From the NCBI RefSeq assembly GCF_020283565.1, contig NC_060062.1:52970439-53034438 (forward strand): a stretch of 64,000 bases of DNA, in the 5' to 3' direction. The translations under genes and the position numbers were made by a program. Below, piece by piece: positions 1 through 18,550 of the stretch. Source of the stretch: Trifolium pratense. Taxonomy: Eukaryota > Streptophyta > Magnoliopsida > Fabales > Fabaceae. Every line of letters starts with the position of its first letter. Within the stretch, counting starts at the first letter, position 1. The notes below the pieces were generated by a model. That model had not been told where the DNA came from. It did no database searches and was given only the letters and a program-made list of their open reading frames with translations.

Positions 1-411
1 TTTGACCTAATAATATCGACAATGATAGTTGAGTTAGGATTTACAAACAATAAGTTGAGATAGTAGCGTACTAAGAGTTTCCAGGACCATGCCATTATGT
101 TTCGACAGTTGGGCCTATTTCTTATATATTTGTCTTTGCTAGTTCTGCTTAATTTCTCCTATTGCTTTGAATTCTAGTCATCCTATGGCTTCAGTAATTT
201 GAAATTATTGGAACCAATCCATGTTGAATGGAATAAAGTACCTCTTTTAAACTTGTCTCTTCACTACTTCTTGTACATCAACCAAAGGGTTTTTTGTCTA
301 AAGAGAGCTCGTGGATGCCACTAACTTCCCTATTTCACACAAAGCAAAAAGATATAGGTTTGTACCTTAGCTGACAAACAAAAAGTGATGTTTTTTAACA
401 ACAAAATTTTT
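1..411. other. 3' flank of the resistance gene, no gene seen
   Basis: AT-rich sequence downstream of the minus-strand resistance gene. I see no coding frame, RNA gene or repeat that I can support. Confidence 0.5.
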
Positions 412-3400
412 CTATAGAATAAAAAAATATAGGTTTGTTTGGTACCTTAGAATAGGTTGGTTGCCTCTTCTTCGTTTTTCAGAACGGCGATGAGATAACG
501 ACCAAACCATAATACCAGCCAAACAGAACCAGAAAGGCCGTGAAATCATAACAGCTCGAGCAAGGGAAGGAATGGCGAAGAAGAGTCTACCAAATATCTA
601 ATATCCCATAAACATAAAGATAAAGAAAGAAGGATTGATAAGTAAACTTTATAAAGTAATCTTGCATGCATCATAACAATAAAAAAGACCGACTTACATT
701 TTCATTTGGATCATGGCAATGATTATTAGTCTTTTTAATCTCAATTGGTTCATCATATACAAGATAAATTGTTGTTTTCTTCACAATGAATTCATTTGAA
801 AAAACAACCACCACCTTAATTTCGTTGCCAGGTTCTATACTTGATATTACTCTCTGCCACTCATCCTCGTCAAAAGATGCTAATAATGCACCTATCTTGT
901 ACACCTGAATGGTGTTCTTTGTGCAATTTATCAATAATACAACTTTAAAACCTTCTGTTGTTGTATTGTCTGGGGAAGAAGAAGAAGAAGAATAGGCAAT
1001 GCACATGATTGTCTTCAAAGAACACCCATCCACTTGAGGAACTTCGAAAGTTACAGAAGAACCGTTGCTACTGAAGGTTACCCAATTGGGATAATTGTCA
1101 CCTGGGAGGAAACCAGTCCCAATGGGAGGCATTTTCTGTACAATCCATGTATGTGAACAAAAAATTAAACCTAATCCAAACAAGGGGGACAAATTTATAA
1201 TGAAACATAAATAATATACAATTATTGTGAGTGACTCTTTAGTCTTAACTCTTAACCGTACATTTTACAAAGGAAAGGGGCTCTGGTAATCTAGAGTTCA
1301 GCCGAGAGGTAAATATATACTATTGAGGTACATATATATACCTACAAATTATTTAAATTTTACATATATGATCCATTATAAGCCAAGTTTGACATGTGCA
1401 TTGAACTTTGAGTGTCTGTGACATATAAAACAAATATAGAAAGACTTGGGTTTGTGTTTGGGTAAGTAAGTAAGGGAAGGAGAAAGAGAGAACCTGCAAA
1501 ATACTTTCTCTAAGAATGTTGGCGACATTGCAGCTCACTCCCATTTGAATCAAAAAGGATGTCAAGGAATTTTTAGAGCTTGACATACAAACTTGACTAT
1601 GGGAATGAATTGATGCTGAAGTCGAGAATCCCTCACAATTCCGTGTGTTGGAGCTATCCAAAATACTAGCTACAGTTTGATTTAATTGAGCTTCTGAATC
1701 ACATTTCAACCAAAGACGTTGAAGATTCTGAAGGTCTTCAAAAATTGATGATAGACAATAGAAACTGTTATTTTGTTCATCTGTGATATCAAGACATGAA
1801 GTTCCTGCAAATGTTTGAACTAAGGATAGGATACTATTTGTTGGAGATAACCAAGACTGGATAATAGAAGGAAACACTTTACGCGCAAATCCTTCATAGC
1901 CACAGAGGGAAATATATGCAATGCTTTTTGATCTTACTACTGCAAAGGGAACTTTTGCTATAGCAGTGTTATCCGCAACCAGGGTGGTTAAAGATATCAT
2001 TTGTTCTATATCCTCTTCCAACTTGTCAATTTTTGTACATCCAGACAGAATGAGAGTTTTGAGCGAGTCTAACTTATAGATGCTCCTTGGAAGTTCATGA
2101 AGGCCTGTACAATCTTTCAAATTTATTAACAGAATTTTTTTAAGCTGTCCTATATTAGAAGAAACCGAAGACAAACTTGGACAATCTTTAAGTATTAACT
2201 TTTCAAGATTTGGCAAGTTCGAAAAGTTTGGGGTATGTCTCAAGTTATGAGAATGACTAAGATTAAGAATTTTCAGCTTCACCAGCAACTGCAAGTAAAG
2301 AAAGTGTGAAGACATATATTAGAGAAAGAAATTTACAAGAAAATATACAAACAGTTAGACAAAAGTATGCTCTTAATATTCTTGAAATGGAATGGTGAAT
2401 TATAACCAGTAGATAGTTTCATGGATTCAAATGTTACAAATATTCTTAATAAAACTGTTATTCTTGAGTTCCTCACAATGCCATAAAAAAAAATTGAATT
2501 TATACCTGAGACTTCCTCCACACTCGTTCGAGCTTGGAATATTTGAATTCAACGGCAACTAGACTTTGTTGATGAAAGTCTGAAGGTGTACACTTTAAAG
2601 GGAATCCATGCCAACTAAGCCACCTAAGATGTCTTGGAAGATATTTGTAATCTCCATCTAGTTGTACGCCAGAAAGTTGAAACAATCTAAGCTTGTCCAT
2701 CTTCTCAAATGCTTTGGTTTCCAAATAAGTTGTTGAGTCCATTCTTGACATCTTTAAAGTCAATCCCTTAACATCTAAAGTACTCTGTGAAACAAAATGG
2801 TATGAAAAATAAAACACACAGCTTAGGTTTGAAGACTGTCGTCTACTACAAGAAAAGAAGTAGCAAAAAATGAATCAGATATATTCATTTTGCATCCTTC
2901 TACATTAGAGATCAGATGTTTAGTTAGAGATATAATATAGAACCATTCGTATAATTTTTGCTTGATAGCTTAAGGTTCTGAGATATTTTGGTTTTATACA
3001 GTGCACAGTGGCAAAACACAACACAAGCAATGTAAAAAATAAAACCATGCATGAAGATCTTACGGTATCTTTTGGCAACTCAAGCACATCCTCGTAACGC
3101 CATAATCTACTTGGCTCCTTGCCTCCCTCTTTAGATTTCTTACGAATGATCTCTCTTCCCATGTCTCGTAACAAATCATGCATTCCAATCTTGTTTTTTC
3201 TATCAACAGTTACAAGGCTTTGTTGTACGAGGACACTTATTCCAATTTCTGGAAAATGCCCACAGTCTTTTAATATCTCAGTTACGTCTTGCCGGTCCAT
3301 ACCAATAAAGAAAAAAGCAATATCAAGGAATATATCTTTCATGTCATCATCAATTAAACCATCAAAACTTATTCTGAGCTTCTCAGACACTTCATCATTT

Positions 3401-4723
3401 GGAATCAGTTTGAGTTTCTCCAGTACGCTATTCCACTCAGTTTCCCTTTTCCTAGTCAACAAAAAGGACCCGATTACTTGAAGAGCTAATGGCAGTCCAC
3501 CAGAGTACTTAACAACATCCCTCGAAAGGTTAGTAAAACCTTTGCTTGGAATTGGTTGCTTGAATGCATGCCAATTAAAAAGCTCGAGCGATTCATTGTC
3601 ATCCATTTCCTTCATTCTGTATACATGGTCAACTTCAAGCCTACTTAGTAAATCATCATCTCTTGTTGTGATGATTATTCTACTTCCCTCACCAAACCAT
3701 TTCCGATTTCCACACAAAGCATTCAATTGATCCAAATGATTCACATCATCAATTACAAGAAATATCCTTTTCTCACAAAGTCTTTTCTGTAATATCATTT
3801 TTCCAGATTCAACAGTGTCTATCTTTATCTTTGTAGTTTTGTAGATGTCTGAAAGAAGTCGTTGTTGTAAAGAAACTTTGTCATTATCTAGTTTCCATAC
3901 TTCCCTGACATTGAACAGGAAGCTCTTTCCGTCAAAATCATGACGAATTTTATTGTAAACTGCTTTAGCAAGGGTTGTTTTTCCGATCCCTCCCATGCCC
4001 CATATCCCTAGTAGTAGAGGATCTTTTGATTTTTGGCTGTTCAATAGTTGAATAACGTCTTGTACACGTGACTCTACTCCCACCGGATGGTCAGCAACAA
4101 ACAATTCTGTCTTGTCTAGCAAACGAGTAACAAGTTCAACTATTTTCTTGATATCCTCACTTTCATTCCTATAGAATATGATCCCAAGAGTAAGTGCATA
4201 AACAAACAGTTATATAAGCATTGTACAAAATGTAGATTTTCTTTTTTGTCTCGTATGATCATTTTTACCTGGAATTTATGATGACAACCCCTGCTCGGCC
4301 ACCAACTTCTTGGAGTGCTGTTTTCCATTTCCTCTTTGTGTATTCATCCACTGATATTGTTGATATAAGATATTCAAAAGCTTTTCCAATCTCTCCTGTC
4401 TGATAACGTACTTCTGAGGGATCTACCTCATAGAACACTGGTAGAACCAACGTACCATTGGTTCTGCCCATTTCCACAATTCTTTCCAACTCCAGCAAGC
4501 ACCATTTTGAATTAGCATAATTTCTTGACAAAACGACAATAGCAATTTTAGACTGTCCGATTGCTTGCAACAATGAGACTGTGATCTGATCTCCTCGTTG
4601 AATCCCATCCTCGTCTTTGAAAACATAAATCCCAGAACTTTGAAGAGACGAATGGACATGTGAAATGAATTTGGCGCGACTGTCTTCTCCTCTAAAACTC
4701 AAGAACACATCGTACATCTTCGT
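412..4723 (-). CDS. TIR2-NB-ARC2-LRR half of a TNTNL resistance gene
   Basis: Intracellular immune receptor region. Minus-strand exons: 4723..4269 (TIR), 4168..3064 (NB-ARC), 2784..2506 and 2288..1494 (LRR), 1135..698 (post-LRR), and probably 597..412. The TIR has DVFLSFRGEDSR and SKWCLLELE, the latter keeping the Glu that is catalytic in TIR NADases. The NB-ARC is canonical: P-loop GMGGIGKTT, kinase-2 IFLVIDDVN, RNBS-B GSRIIITTRD, GLPLAL and an intact MHD in IGMHDLLRDMGRE. The LRR exons read as standard leucine repeats, for example LKILNLSHSHNLRHTPNFS. The 1135..698 exon resembles the C-JID domain (FLPGDNYPNWVTF). A strong GTAAGT donor at 697 and an acceptor at 598 add an in-frame exon with a hydrophobic segment (PFWFCLAGIMVWSL); without that splice the frame stops at 671. 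All exon phases match. It joins in frame to the upstream half (4983..6848), so it is probably not a gene of its own, although an internal ATG at 4717 could start a separate TNL. Confidence 0.85.
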
Positions 4724-4982
4724 CTGAAATAATAACCAAATCACCAAAACTTAAATATAAGTAACTGTAAACTTTGTAAGCAATTGACATCAACTATGAG
4801 TTGATACCTGAACTTTGATACTACTTTTTGACATTATTTTCATAAATTATGAAATCAAATGTTAAAAACTTAGATTAATGTTCACTCGGCTTCCTTCCTT
4901 TGGCATTATTTTTAAATTTAGAAACAAAATATGTACATTAACGATAAATCAAGTAGCTAGGGCGGAGCACATATCTACTCAC

Positions 4983-6848
4983 CTCAGCCATACCCCTTGA
5001 CCGTTGCCTTGTGATTTCGCCTCCCATTGCTCGTACCAAAGTATGCATTCCAATCCTGTTCTTGCTATCTATAGTCACAAGGCTTTTGTCTACAAGGACT
5101 CTTAGTCCAATATCGGGTTGATGGCCAGCATAATTTAAAGTCTGAATTACATCATCTTTATCCATCCCAATAAATAAAGTAGCTATCTTAAGGAAAATTT
5201 CTTTCTCCTCATGTTGTAAATCATCAAAACCTATTCTCAGTTTCTCCATTACGACATGGTTTCCATTGGTTTTGAGTTTCTCCAGTACAATCTGCCATTC
5301 CGCTACAGATCTACCGAACAAAGAAGACCCAATTTCTTCAAGAGCTAGCGGAAATCCACCACAGTACTCAACAACATCTCGACAAAGGTCAGTGTAACTT
5401 TCTATAGGCCTCAGAGTTTTGAATGCATGCCGATTAAAAAGTTCAAGAGATTCAGTAGAGTTCATATATTTTATTCTATATGTATGATCAACTTCAAACT
5501 TACGAAGTATATCTCTATCTCTTGTTGTGATAATTATTCTACTTCCACGACCAAACCATTCACGACTACCGCACAAAGCATTCAACTGTTCCAAGTTATT
5601 CACATTGTCAAGTACAAGAAATATCTTTGTACGGTGAAGGCTTTTATGCAATACCATTTTTCCTGATTCAACTGTATCAATCTGTATCTCTGTTGTTTTG
5701 TAGATGTTGGAAAGAAGTTGTCGTTGTAAAGAAACTTGGTCATTTCTATGTTGGAAATATTTATTAACATTTAGGTGAAGGAAGCACTGGCCCTTAAAAC
5801 TGCTACCCATTTGATTATAAATGGCTTTTGCAATGATTGTTTTACCAATCCCGTTTATCCCCCATATCCCCAGAATTATGGTATCTTGTGATTGTTTCTT
5901 GCTCAATAGTTGAATAACATCTTGCAGACGAGCTTCTAATCCCACTAGGTGTTTATCAACGAAAAAGAATTTGTCTTCTATGAAACGAGTCAAATCGTGT
6001 ACTATGTTATTGATACCTTCCCTTTCGTCCCTATAAAATACGAGCCCAAGATAAAATGCATAAGCGACAACATAAACAACCGAGAATGAGAAAATGAAAT
6101 CCGGATAAATACCAATACCTATTGCAGGTATAAGGATAGAAATTGAAATAAATAATTCTCTCTTATGATCTCAAGCTGTTACACTTTTTTATATATAGCT
6201 CGGTTGGAAGCTACATTGTAATATATATCGGTTGAAAGAGAAAGTGTGTACAAAAACATAGCAATTTATTAGTGGATTAAAATGAGGCTATACTAGGAAG
6301 AAAAAGGTGCAAAAATACACTTCACTAATTTGGTGTTAATATTCCAAAACCACACTTAAAAAGAAACGGAAGGAGTATTATTATTATTTACTTAGTTTTA
6401 GGAGAGAGTACCTGAAATTCCATGGCAAAAATCCTAGCATGTTGCTAACTCCAGAGAGCGCGGCTCTATATCGCATTGACTTTGCTTTTCCAAAACTTTC
6501 TTTCTGACTGCGTACATGGTAGTCTTGTACATTATAATAAACAGGCACAACCACCTGTCCTATGTTTGCACGACAATCCAGTATCTTCTCCAGTTCTTCT
6601 AGAAACCATTTTGAAGCATCAAAACTACTTGAGAAAATGATGATACAAGTTCTAGAAGCTTCGATTGCTGAGAAATTTGTCTGATCTCCGGTTGGAAGAT
6701 TGTTATGGTTAATGTAAACAACAAGTCCAGCCTGTGTGAGAGCTGAATACAGTGCTGCTGCAAAAGGTTTACATAAGGCTTTGTCATGGTAACTCAAGAA
6801 CACATCGTAGTCGTAGTTCCAGCCATGAAGAGGAACTCTCACGGACAT
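4983..6848 (-). CDS. TIR1-NB-ARC1 half of the same TNTNL resistance gene
   Basis: Minus-strand exons 6848..6412 (TIR1, about residues 1-146) and 6030..4983 (NB-ARC1, to residue 495). The TIR starts DYDVFLSYHDKALCK, is divergent and shortened near its end, but keeps the Glu in KWFLEELE. The NB-ARC keeps the P-loop Lys (GINGIGKTI), but several motifs deviate: kinase-2 reads IFLVLDNVN (second Asp changed), GLPLA is GFPLA, and MHD is MHT in IGMHTLVRAMGGE. The coding exon stops at RSRGMAE, before the usual RLWxxEDV linker, and there is no LRR of its own. A GTGAG donor at 4982 pairs with a TTATTTCAG acceptor at 4724. Splicing these gives MAE-TKMYDVFLSF in the same phase, fusing this half to TIR2. 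The whole model has 8 exons and about 1580 residues. The alternative is a separate truncated TN gene that ends at 4938. Confidence 0.75.
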
Positions 6849-7170
6849 GGTTTAAGGAGTCAAGTCAACTGAGTAATATTGGATACACACAACACAACAA
6901 ACTCACAGTGAAGAAGACTCTTGTTGTTTCCAACAAAGGCGTCATTAGCTATGAATGCATAGGCCATATTCGTTTCCAACAAAGGCCATATTCGTTTTTA
7001 TTGGATACACACAACACAATAAACTCTCACTAATGATCTGTACTTTTTTTTTATTTTTTATTATTAGAACAATGTGACTTAAATCGATGATAATGTACCT
7101 TAAATATTGACTTATTTCTTTTGGTAATTTATTTAGTATGAATTGCTTAAGAATTGTGTAATTTTGTCCT
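6849..7170. promoter_or_regulatory. Upstream region of the TNTNL gene with direct repeats
   Basis: Directly 5' of the TIR1 start codon (minus-strand gene). It holds a nearly exact direct repeat, GGATACACACAACACAA, at 6881 and again at 7003, plus shorter doubled pieces (GTTTCCAACAAAGGC and GGCCATATTCGTTT) between them. This looks like a local tandem duplication inside the leader or promoter. No TATA box could be fixed with confidence. Confidence 0.4.
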
Positions 7171-7290
7171 CCTAAATTTAGCTCAGTTGGCAGAGACATT
7201 GCATTATATATGTAGGGGATCAGATTCGAACCCCGGTCATCTCACTTATGCACTCTAAGGGTGGAATTTCTATCCACCAGGCCACTTGAC
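7168..7290 (+). mobile_element. tRNA-derived SINE
   Basis: An A-box-like TAGCTCAGTTGGCAGAG lies 5' of a B-box-like GATTCGAACCCC about 40 bp on, the spacing of an internal RNA polymerase III promoter. The body is too degenerate to be a functional tRNA, and legume genomes carry many such repeats. The 3' end is set only roughly. Confidence 0.6.
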
Positions 7291-8078
7291 CAAAAACAAA
7301 AAGGAAAAAGAATTACAGAATTTTGTATCATTTAAGAAAAATATGTATGAGTTGCATAAGTATTATATCAAACTCAAAGTGGCATCATCATTAGAGATGC
7401 TATTAGTCAAAGTTCGTTATAATATTTGATATTTTTTTCCTTTCCTATTTTTTTTGGCAAAATTACTCATGTGGTCACTTAACTTAATTTGAGATAATGA
7501 TATAATCATTTATCTTTATTCATTTTATTACTTTTTTTTTTTTGACTAAATTTTATTACATTTTTTATGTTTGGATAGATATTTTAAACTTCAAACTATG
7601 ATATTTTTTCTTTGTTAATCATCATAACATTGCTTATAAAAAAAATAATCATCATAACATAATTTATCAACTAAAAAATTTCAGAATCACAATCTGTTGG
7701 GTTATTTTTAACAAATGGAAGCAAAGTTAAACAGCGTGAATTCAAACCGTTGCTAAGTGTTACACTCCTGCAGAAGAATCCTAAACCTAAGTTGTAACAA
7801 CTTTTCATTACAAAAACCTAACCACTATGTTCCTATGGTCAATATTACAAATATCATCCACATTGATGCTTCCACAAATAACAATATGTCTTCAGATATC
7901 AGAACAAAGTTTTCGTGAATCACGATAGCCGAAGATTTTGGTTCTATAGCAGTGTGAAATGAATCCTCAAATACTAATCAAAAGTCCTCTAAACCTAAGA
8001 AGTTGATAAGTAATCTAGCAAGCCAGAATAATGGTTATGTACAAAGCAAAAATGAATATAATCAATTATGTTTGTTGG
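7291..8078. other. Intergenic, AT-rich, nothing recognised
   Basis: It lies between the SINE and the stop codon of the methylesterase gene, and its last part is probably that gene's 3' UTR. I see no frame with family similarity. Confidence 0.4.
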
Positions 8079-15147
<7,069 letters not shown>

Positions 15148-15224
15148 TTTTGTGACAATTGGCAGTTTGACAGTGAATCTTGAGAGAGGATGTCGGATTT
15201 GGGAGAGAAAGTGATGAAGAATTG

Positions 15225-15227
<3 letters not shown>

Positions 15228-15295
<68 letters not shown>
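15228..15295. repeat. (GA)n microsatellite in the ICME 5' leader
   Basis: About 30 AG dinucleotides, reading as CT on the gene strand, 80 to 150 bp upstream of the ICME start codon. CT tracts are common in plant 5' UTRs. It yields a Ser-Leu run in the longer frame that I rejected as coding. Confidence 0.9.
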
Positions 15296-15297
<2 letters not shown>

Positions 15298-15449
15298 AAA
15301 GGGGAAAAGAGGAAAGGTTTTTGATTGGTTGGAATGTGTAACAGATAAGTAACGATACAGTTGGTTTTTGTGGGATTGTATATAGATCGGATCCCCCAAT
15401 GGAGAGGTTTTCTTACAACTTGGACTACTTTTTAAATGAATTTAATTTA

Positions 15450-15597
15450 TATCTACCGTCAGTCTACAGTTATTTTGTACATGCGTCCAATAATATACTG
15501 ATATATCATGTATGATAATTAAAAACACGTGTCACATTCATTAAATGATTTGACAACACGTCATTGAATGTATGTGTAAAAAATATTTACACTGACG
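15450..15597. mobile_element. MITE with ACCGTCAGTNTA termini
   Basis: The left end (ACCGTCAGTCTACAG) and the inverse of the right end (ACCGTCAGTGTAAA) form imperfect terminal inverted repeats around a CACGTGTCA-containing core. It sits just upstream of the ICME leader. A related single end is at 16629. Confidence 0.6.
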
Positions 15598-15728
15598 GTG
15601 CACAATAATTAAACTCTTTTTAAATAGATTAAAAAATTCATCTCTCCGGAAATTCAACTTCTTCTTATATTAAAGACTAGAGGGAGTATGGAGTAATTTC
15701 GATGGGAAAAATCATAATTTCATCACTA

Positions 15729-16058
15729 CTCCCTCCGTCCCAGAATATAAGCAAAAAAAAAGTTTTCACACTTATTAAGAAACTCTAAATTTTATCAAAA
15801 CAAACAATTGAGTTTCCCGTATTACCCTTGTTATAATTACTTCTTGTTAATGGAAAAAATTAGCTTTTTAAATGATGAAAACTAAAAAGTCATATTGAAA
15901 GAAGCTAACTAGCCAAAAGTTTATTGGGAAACTAAACAATAGTGAATTCTGACTAAAGGTAATTTTGTAACTTTAATATTAAAAAAATTGTTTTTTTGCT
16001 TATATTTTGGGACATCAAAAAGAGGTTTTTTTTTACTTATATTACGGGACGGAGGGAG
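15729..16058. mobile_element. Stowaway-like (Tc1/mariner) MITE
   Basis: It begins CTCCCTCCGTCCCA and ends with the inverse, GGGACGGAGGGAG, flanked by TA on both sides (15727-15728 and 16059-16060). It is about 330 bp, long for the family, and has a second internal GCTTATATTTTGGGAC motif, so it may be a nested or extended copy. Confidence 0.8.
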
Positions 16059-16628
16059 TATTTCATTAGTTTTTTTTTTACGCATTTTGATTAGTATTTT
16101 TTGGCTTTGTTTCATAAAAATGGTGATGGTTGATAAACTAGTTGAGTTGATGACATATAGTTTATATATATTTTTTTTTTACAAAACATGTACGGAGTAG
16201 TTTATATCTTATGACTAATTATTGATGATATATAGTTGATAAGTTTATTAAAATGTTTGATAAAATTAGTGGTTTAATTATCTAGTCTAGTCTAGAATAT
16301 AAAAGGGTATGTTTTTTTTTAGCAAATAAAAGGGTATTCTTAATTCATATTCATATTGAAATTGATATTAATTTATTTAAGATACTTTAATTGATATTCA
16401 TATTGAAAAGGGTATTCTTATATAAGATACTTTAATTATATATAATTAATTATGTGTTTTAATTATTTATTTATAATTAATTTTTAAACATTTATTAGTC
16501 AAAAAAAATTAAACATTTATATAGTATTTTTAATTTTAATTTTATTCTATTTCAAGTCAAATCAATATTTATCTTCATTATTTTTATGTAGGATATTTAT
16601 TTTCATTATACATTATATAAATAGTTTA
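16059..16628. other. AT-rich intergenic stretch
   Basis: Repeated ATATTCATATTGAAA-type words are visible near 16340..16420. No gene or bounded element can be supported. Confidence 0.35.
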
Positions 16629-16740
16629 ATTGTTGTGCACCGTCAGTGTAAAGTTATTTTACACATGCATCCAATAATGTGTTACACATCATTTATTGAA
16701 TGTGACACGTCACGTGTTTTAATGAATATGACGATCATCA
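16629..16740. mobile_element. MITE fragment related to 15450..15597
   Basis: It begins GTGCACCGTCAGTGTAAAG and continues TTATTTTACACATGCATCC, matching the other MITE's end, then CACGTCACGTGTTTTAATG. The matching second terminus was not found, so it is probably truncated. Confidence 0.5.
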
Positions 16741-16948
16741 TTTGTCTCCAAGAACTTAGAAGACATCTCAATATCTTTATGATCTTATCATGTATTTAGT
16801 AGGTTTTTCTAAGTGATCTCAAGTCTCAACCTATTTATGATGACAATGAATCTTAAGAATATTTCATAGGAGTATTTCATATTTCCTTACACCCGTGTCA
16901 ATTATGATTTCAATGACATGACTTGTGCCTTCATGTGTTTGTAATGTA

Positions 16949-17099
16949 CTCCCTCCGTTCTTAATTATAAGCATAAGTCAATTTTTCAGATTCATTCAAT
17001 AACGTACGGATGAATTTGGTCTATAATATGGGTCAAACACATTAATTATTCAATGAATCTAAAAAGTAAATATTTGCTTATGATTAAGAATGGAGGGAG
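16949..17099. mobile_element. Stowaway-like MITE, 151 bp
   Basis: It begins CTCCCTCCGTTCTTAATTA and ends with the inverse (TGATTAAGAATGGAGGGAG), with TA on each side. It abuts the end of a gag-like fragment, which it appears to interrupt. Confidence 0.8.
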
Positions 17100-17101
17100 T
17101 A

Positions 17102-17331
17102 TCACAAAGTTTACTGGCAGTAAGGCAAATTTCCACTTTTTCACTCTCTTGTTTACTCATACCAATTGATAGGAATAAATGAGCTTTTGAGTACAAAAAA
17201 AATATTTCTTCTCTAATGAAAAGTTGCATCTTTCCTTTCCATAAAGAGTAGTCTAAACCATAGTGGAATTGTGGCATAGTTGCTGATCCTCCTCTTGGGA
17301 TGATCCCCAAGGTAGATCTATTGTTAGTCAT
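17102..17331 (-). pseudogene. Retrotransposon gag-like N-terminal fragment
   Basis: A minus-strand frame starting MTNNRSTLGIIPRGG and containing FHYGLDYSLWKGKMQLFI. The last part resembles the F-x-G-x-(N/D)-(Y/F)-x-x-W-x-x-x-M motif near the start of copia-type gag proteins. It is only about 76 residues long before the Stowaway-like MITE ends it. The assignment rests on this one motif. Confidence 0.35.
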
Positions 17332-17452
17332 TTTACTTCTTCTTGAATTTTTTCTCTAACACTTGCTAAGTGTTCAAACCCTTAGAGGCAGAGTTGTGAT
17401 GTTAATTGAAGTAATGATATTAGTTTTAAGAAAGAGGGTTTGGATGAAGACA

Positions 17453-17588
17453 TTTTAATTCTAATAAAAATCACAAAAGTATCTAATATAATACTTTTTT
17501 GGAAAAAAAATTAACGTGTTCTCTTAGGGCACATGTTAGTGATTGAAAAAAGGAAATATTTATCATAATTCAAGCATCTAATTAAGAA
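17453..17588. repeat. 5' copy of a ~136-bp direct repeat flanking the Helitron remnant
   Basis: It begins TTTTAATTCTAATAAAAATC and matches 18551..18689 with only scattered differences. The second copy starts at the very base after the Helitron CTAG end. See the findings. Confidence 0.85.
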
Positions 17589-18550
17589 ATTGGAGAAATT
17601 GGAGATAACAACGACGATAATTTAGAACTTGACATTCTATCAGATTTATTGATTCCAAATTCAGGTGATCCTCTTGCTTCTATTGTTGAAAGCACCTATC
17701 CCTAACTTTTACAAAACATGAACGATATAACGTATTTCTAAAATAGAGTTATACTAGCTCCTAAAAATTCAATAGTCGACACATATATAGAGTTAATTCT
17801 TGGTGAAGAAAAAACATATTTGAGTTATGATACTCCACTCACACAAAATGTAGACGGTCAAATAGTGGATGATGGTCATACTCCCGAATTTTTGAACATG
17901 ATTTCTACATCGGGACTTCCAAATCACAAGTTGAGACTTAAAGTTGGAGTTCCAGTTATGCTATTAAGGAATTTGAATCAAAAATTAGGATTATGCAATG
18001 GAACAAGACTTATTATTACGAGATTGAGAAAACATGCTCTTGAAGGAAAAATTATTTCAGGAAGTAATATTGGTGATCAGGTTTTCATACCTAGATTTTC
18101 TCTGACACCATCTGACGTGAGAATTCATTTTAAATTTCAACGGAGACAATTTCCTATAATGATTTCTTTTGCGATGACTATTAATAAGAGTCAGGGACAA
18201 TCTTTAAAGCATGTTGGGATATATCTTCCGTCGCCAGTGTTTTCACATGGTCAGTTGTATGTTGCAATTTCAAAAGTTACTTCTAGAAAAGGATTAAAAA
18301 TATTGATCATTGATGACGACAGTGATGATACGACTAAAACTCCGAATGTGGTCTATAAGGAAGTCTTCCGTAATATAACATAATTTTCTTTGTATGAATA
18401 TTTTTCCAAAATTATTGTTGAACTATCGTTTAATGTTACTCAACTTTTTTCATATACCTTAATTACATTATTGGAATTATCATATCTTATTTAATCATTA
18501 TATATCTTACGACTAATAAGACCCGTGCACCGTACGGGTCGATGTTCTAG
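17589..18550 (+). mobile_element. 5'-truncated Helitron with intact 3' end
   Basis: The 3' terminus has the Helitron signature: a hairpin GACCCGT..ACGGGTC at 18520..18540, a 6-base spacer, then CTAG at 18547..18550 followed by T. The body is the C-terminal part of the Rep/helicase gene. The 5' TC end, the Rep domain and most of the helicase are missing. Confidence 0.8.
17600..18383 (+). pseudogene. Helitron PIF1-like helicase, C-terminal remnant
   Basis: The frame ending at 18383 gives about 187 residues with helicase motifs seen in Helitron and PIF1 proteins: LKVGVPVMLLRNLNQKLGLC, FAMTINKSQGQSLKHVG (motif V region) and GQLYVAISKVTSRKGLKIL (motif VI region). Motif VI normally has Arg where this copy has Lys (AISKV), so the arginine finger seems lost. 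Upstream (17600..17820) the reading continues as recognisable helicase residues (IPNSGDPLASIVESTYP) but is broken by stops. There is no start codon and the N-terminus is missing, so it is a dead fragment. Confidence 0.8.

Noticed and set aside
7168..7290. Functional tRNA gene
   Set aside because: A- and B-box-like words are present, but no complete cloverleaf can be drawn and similar copies recur on the other strand at 58-59 kb, so a SINE fits better.
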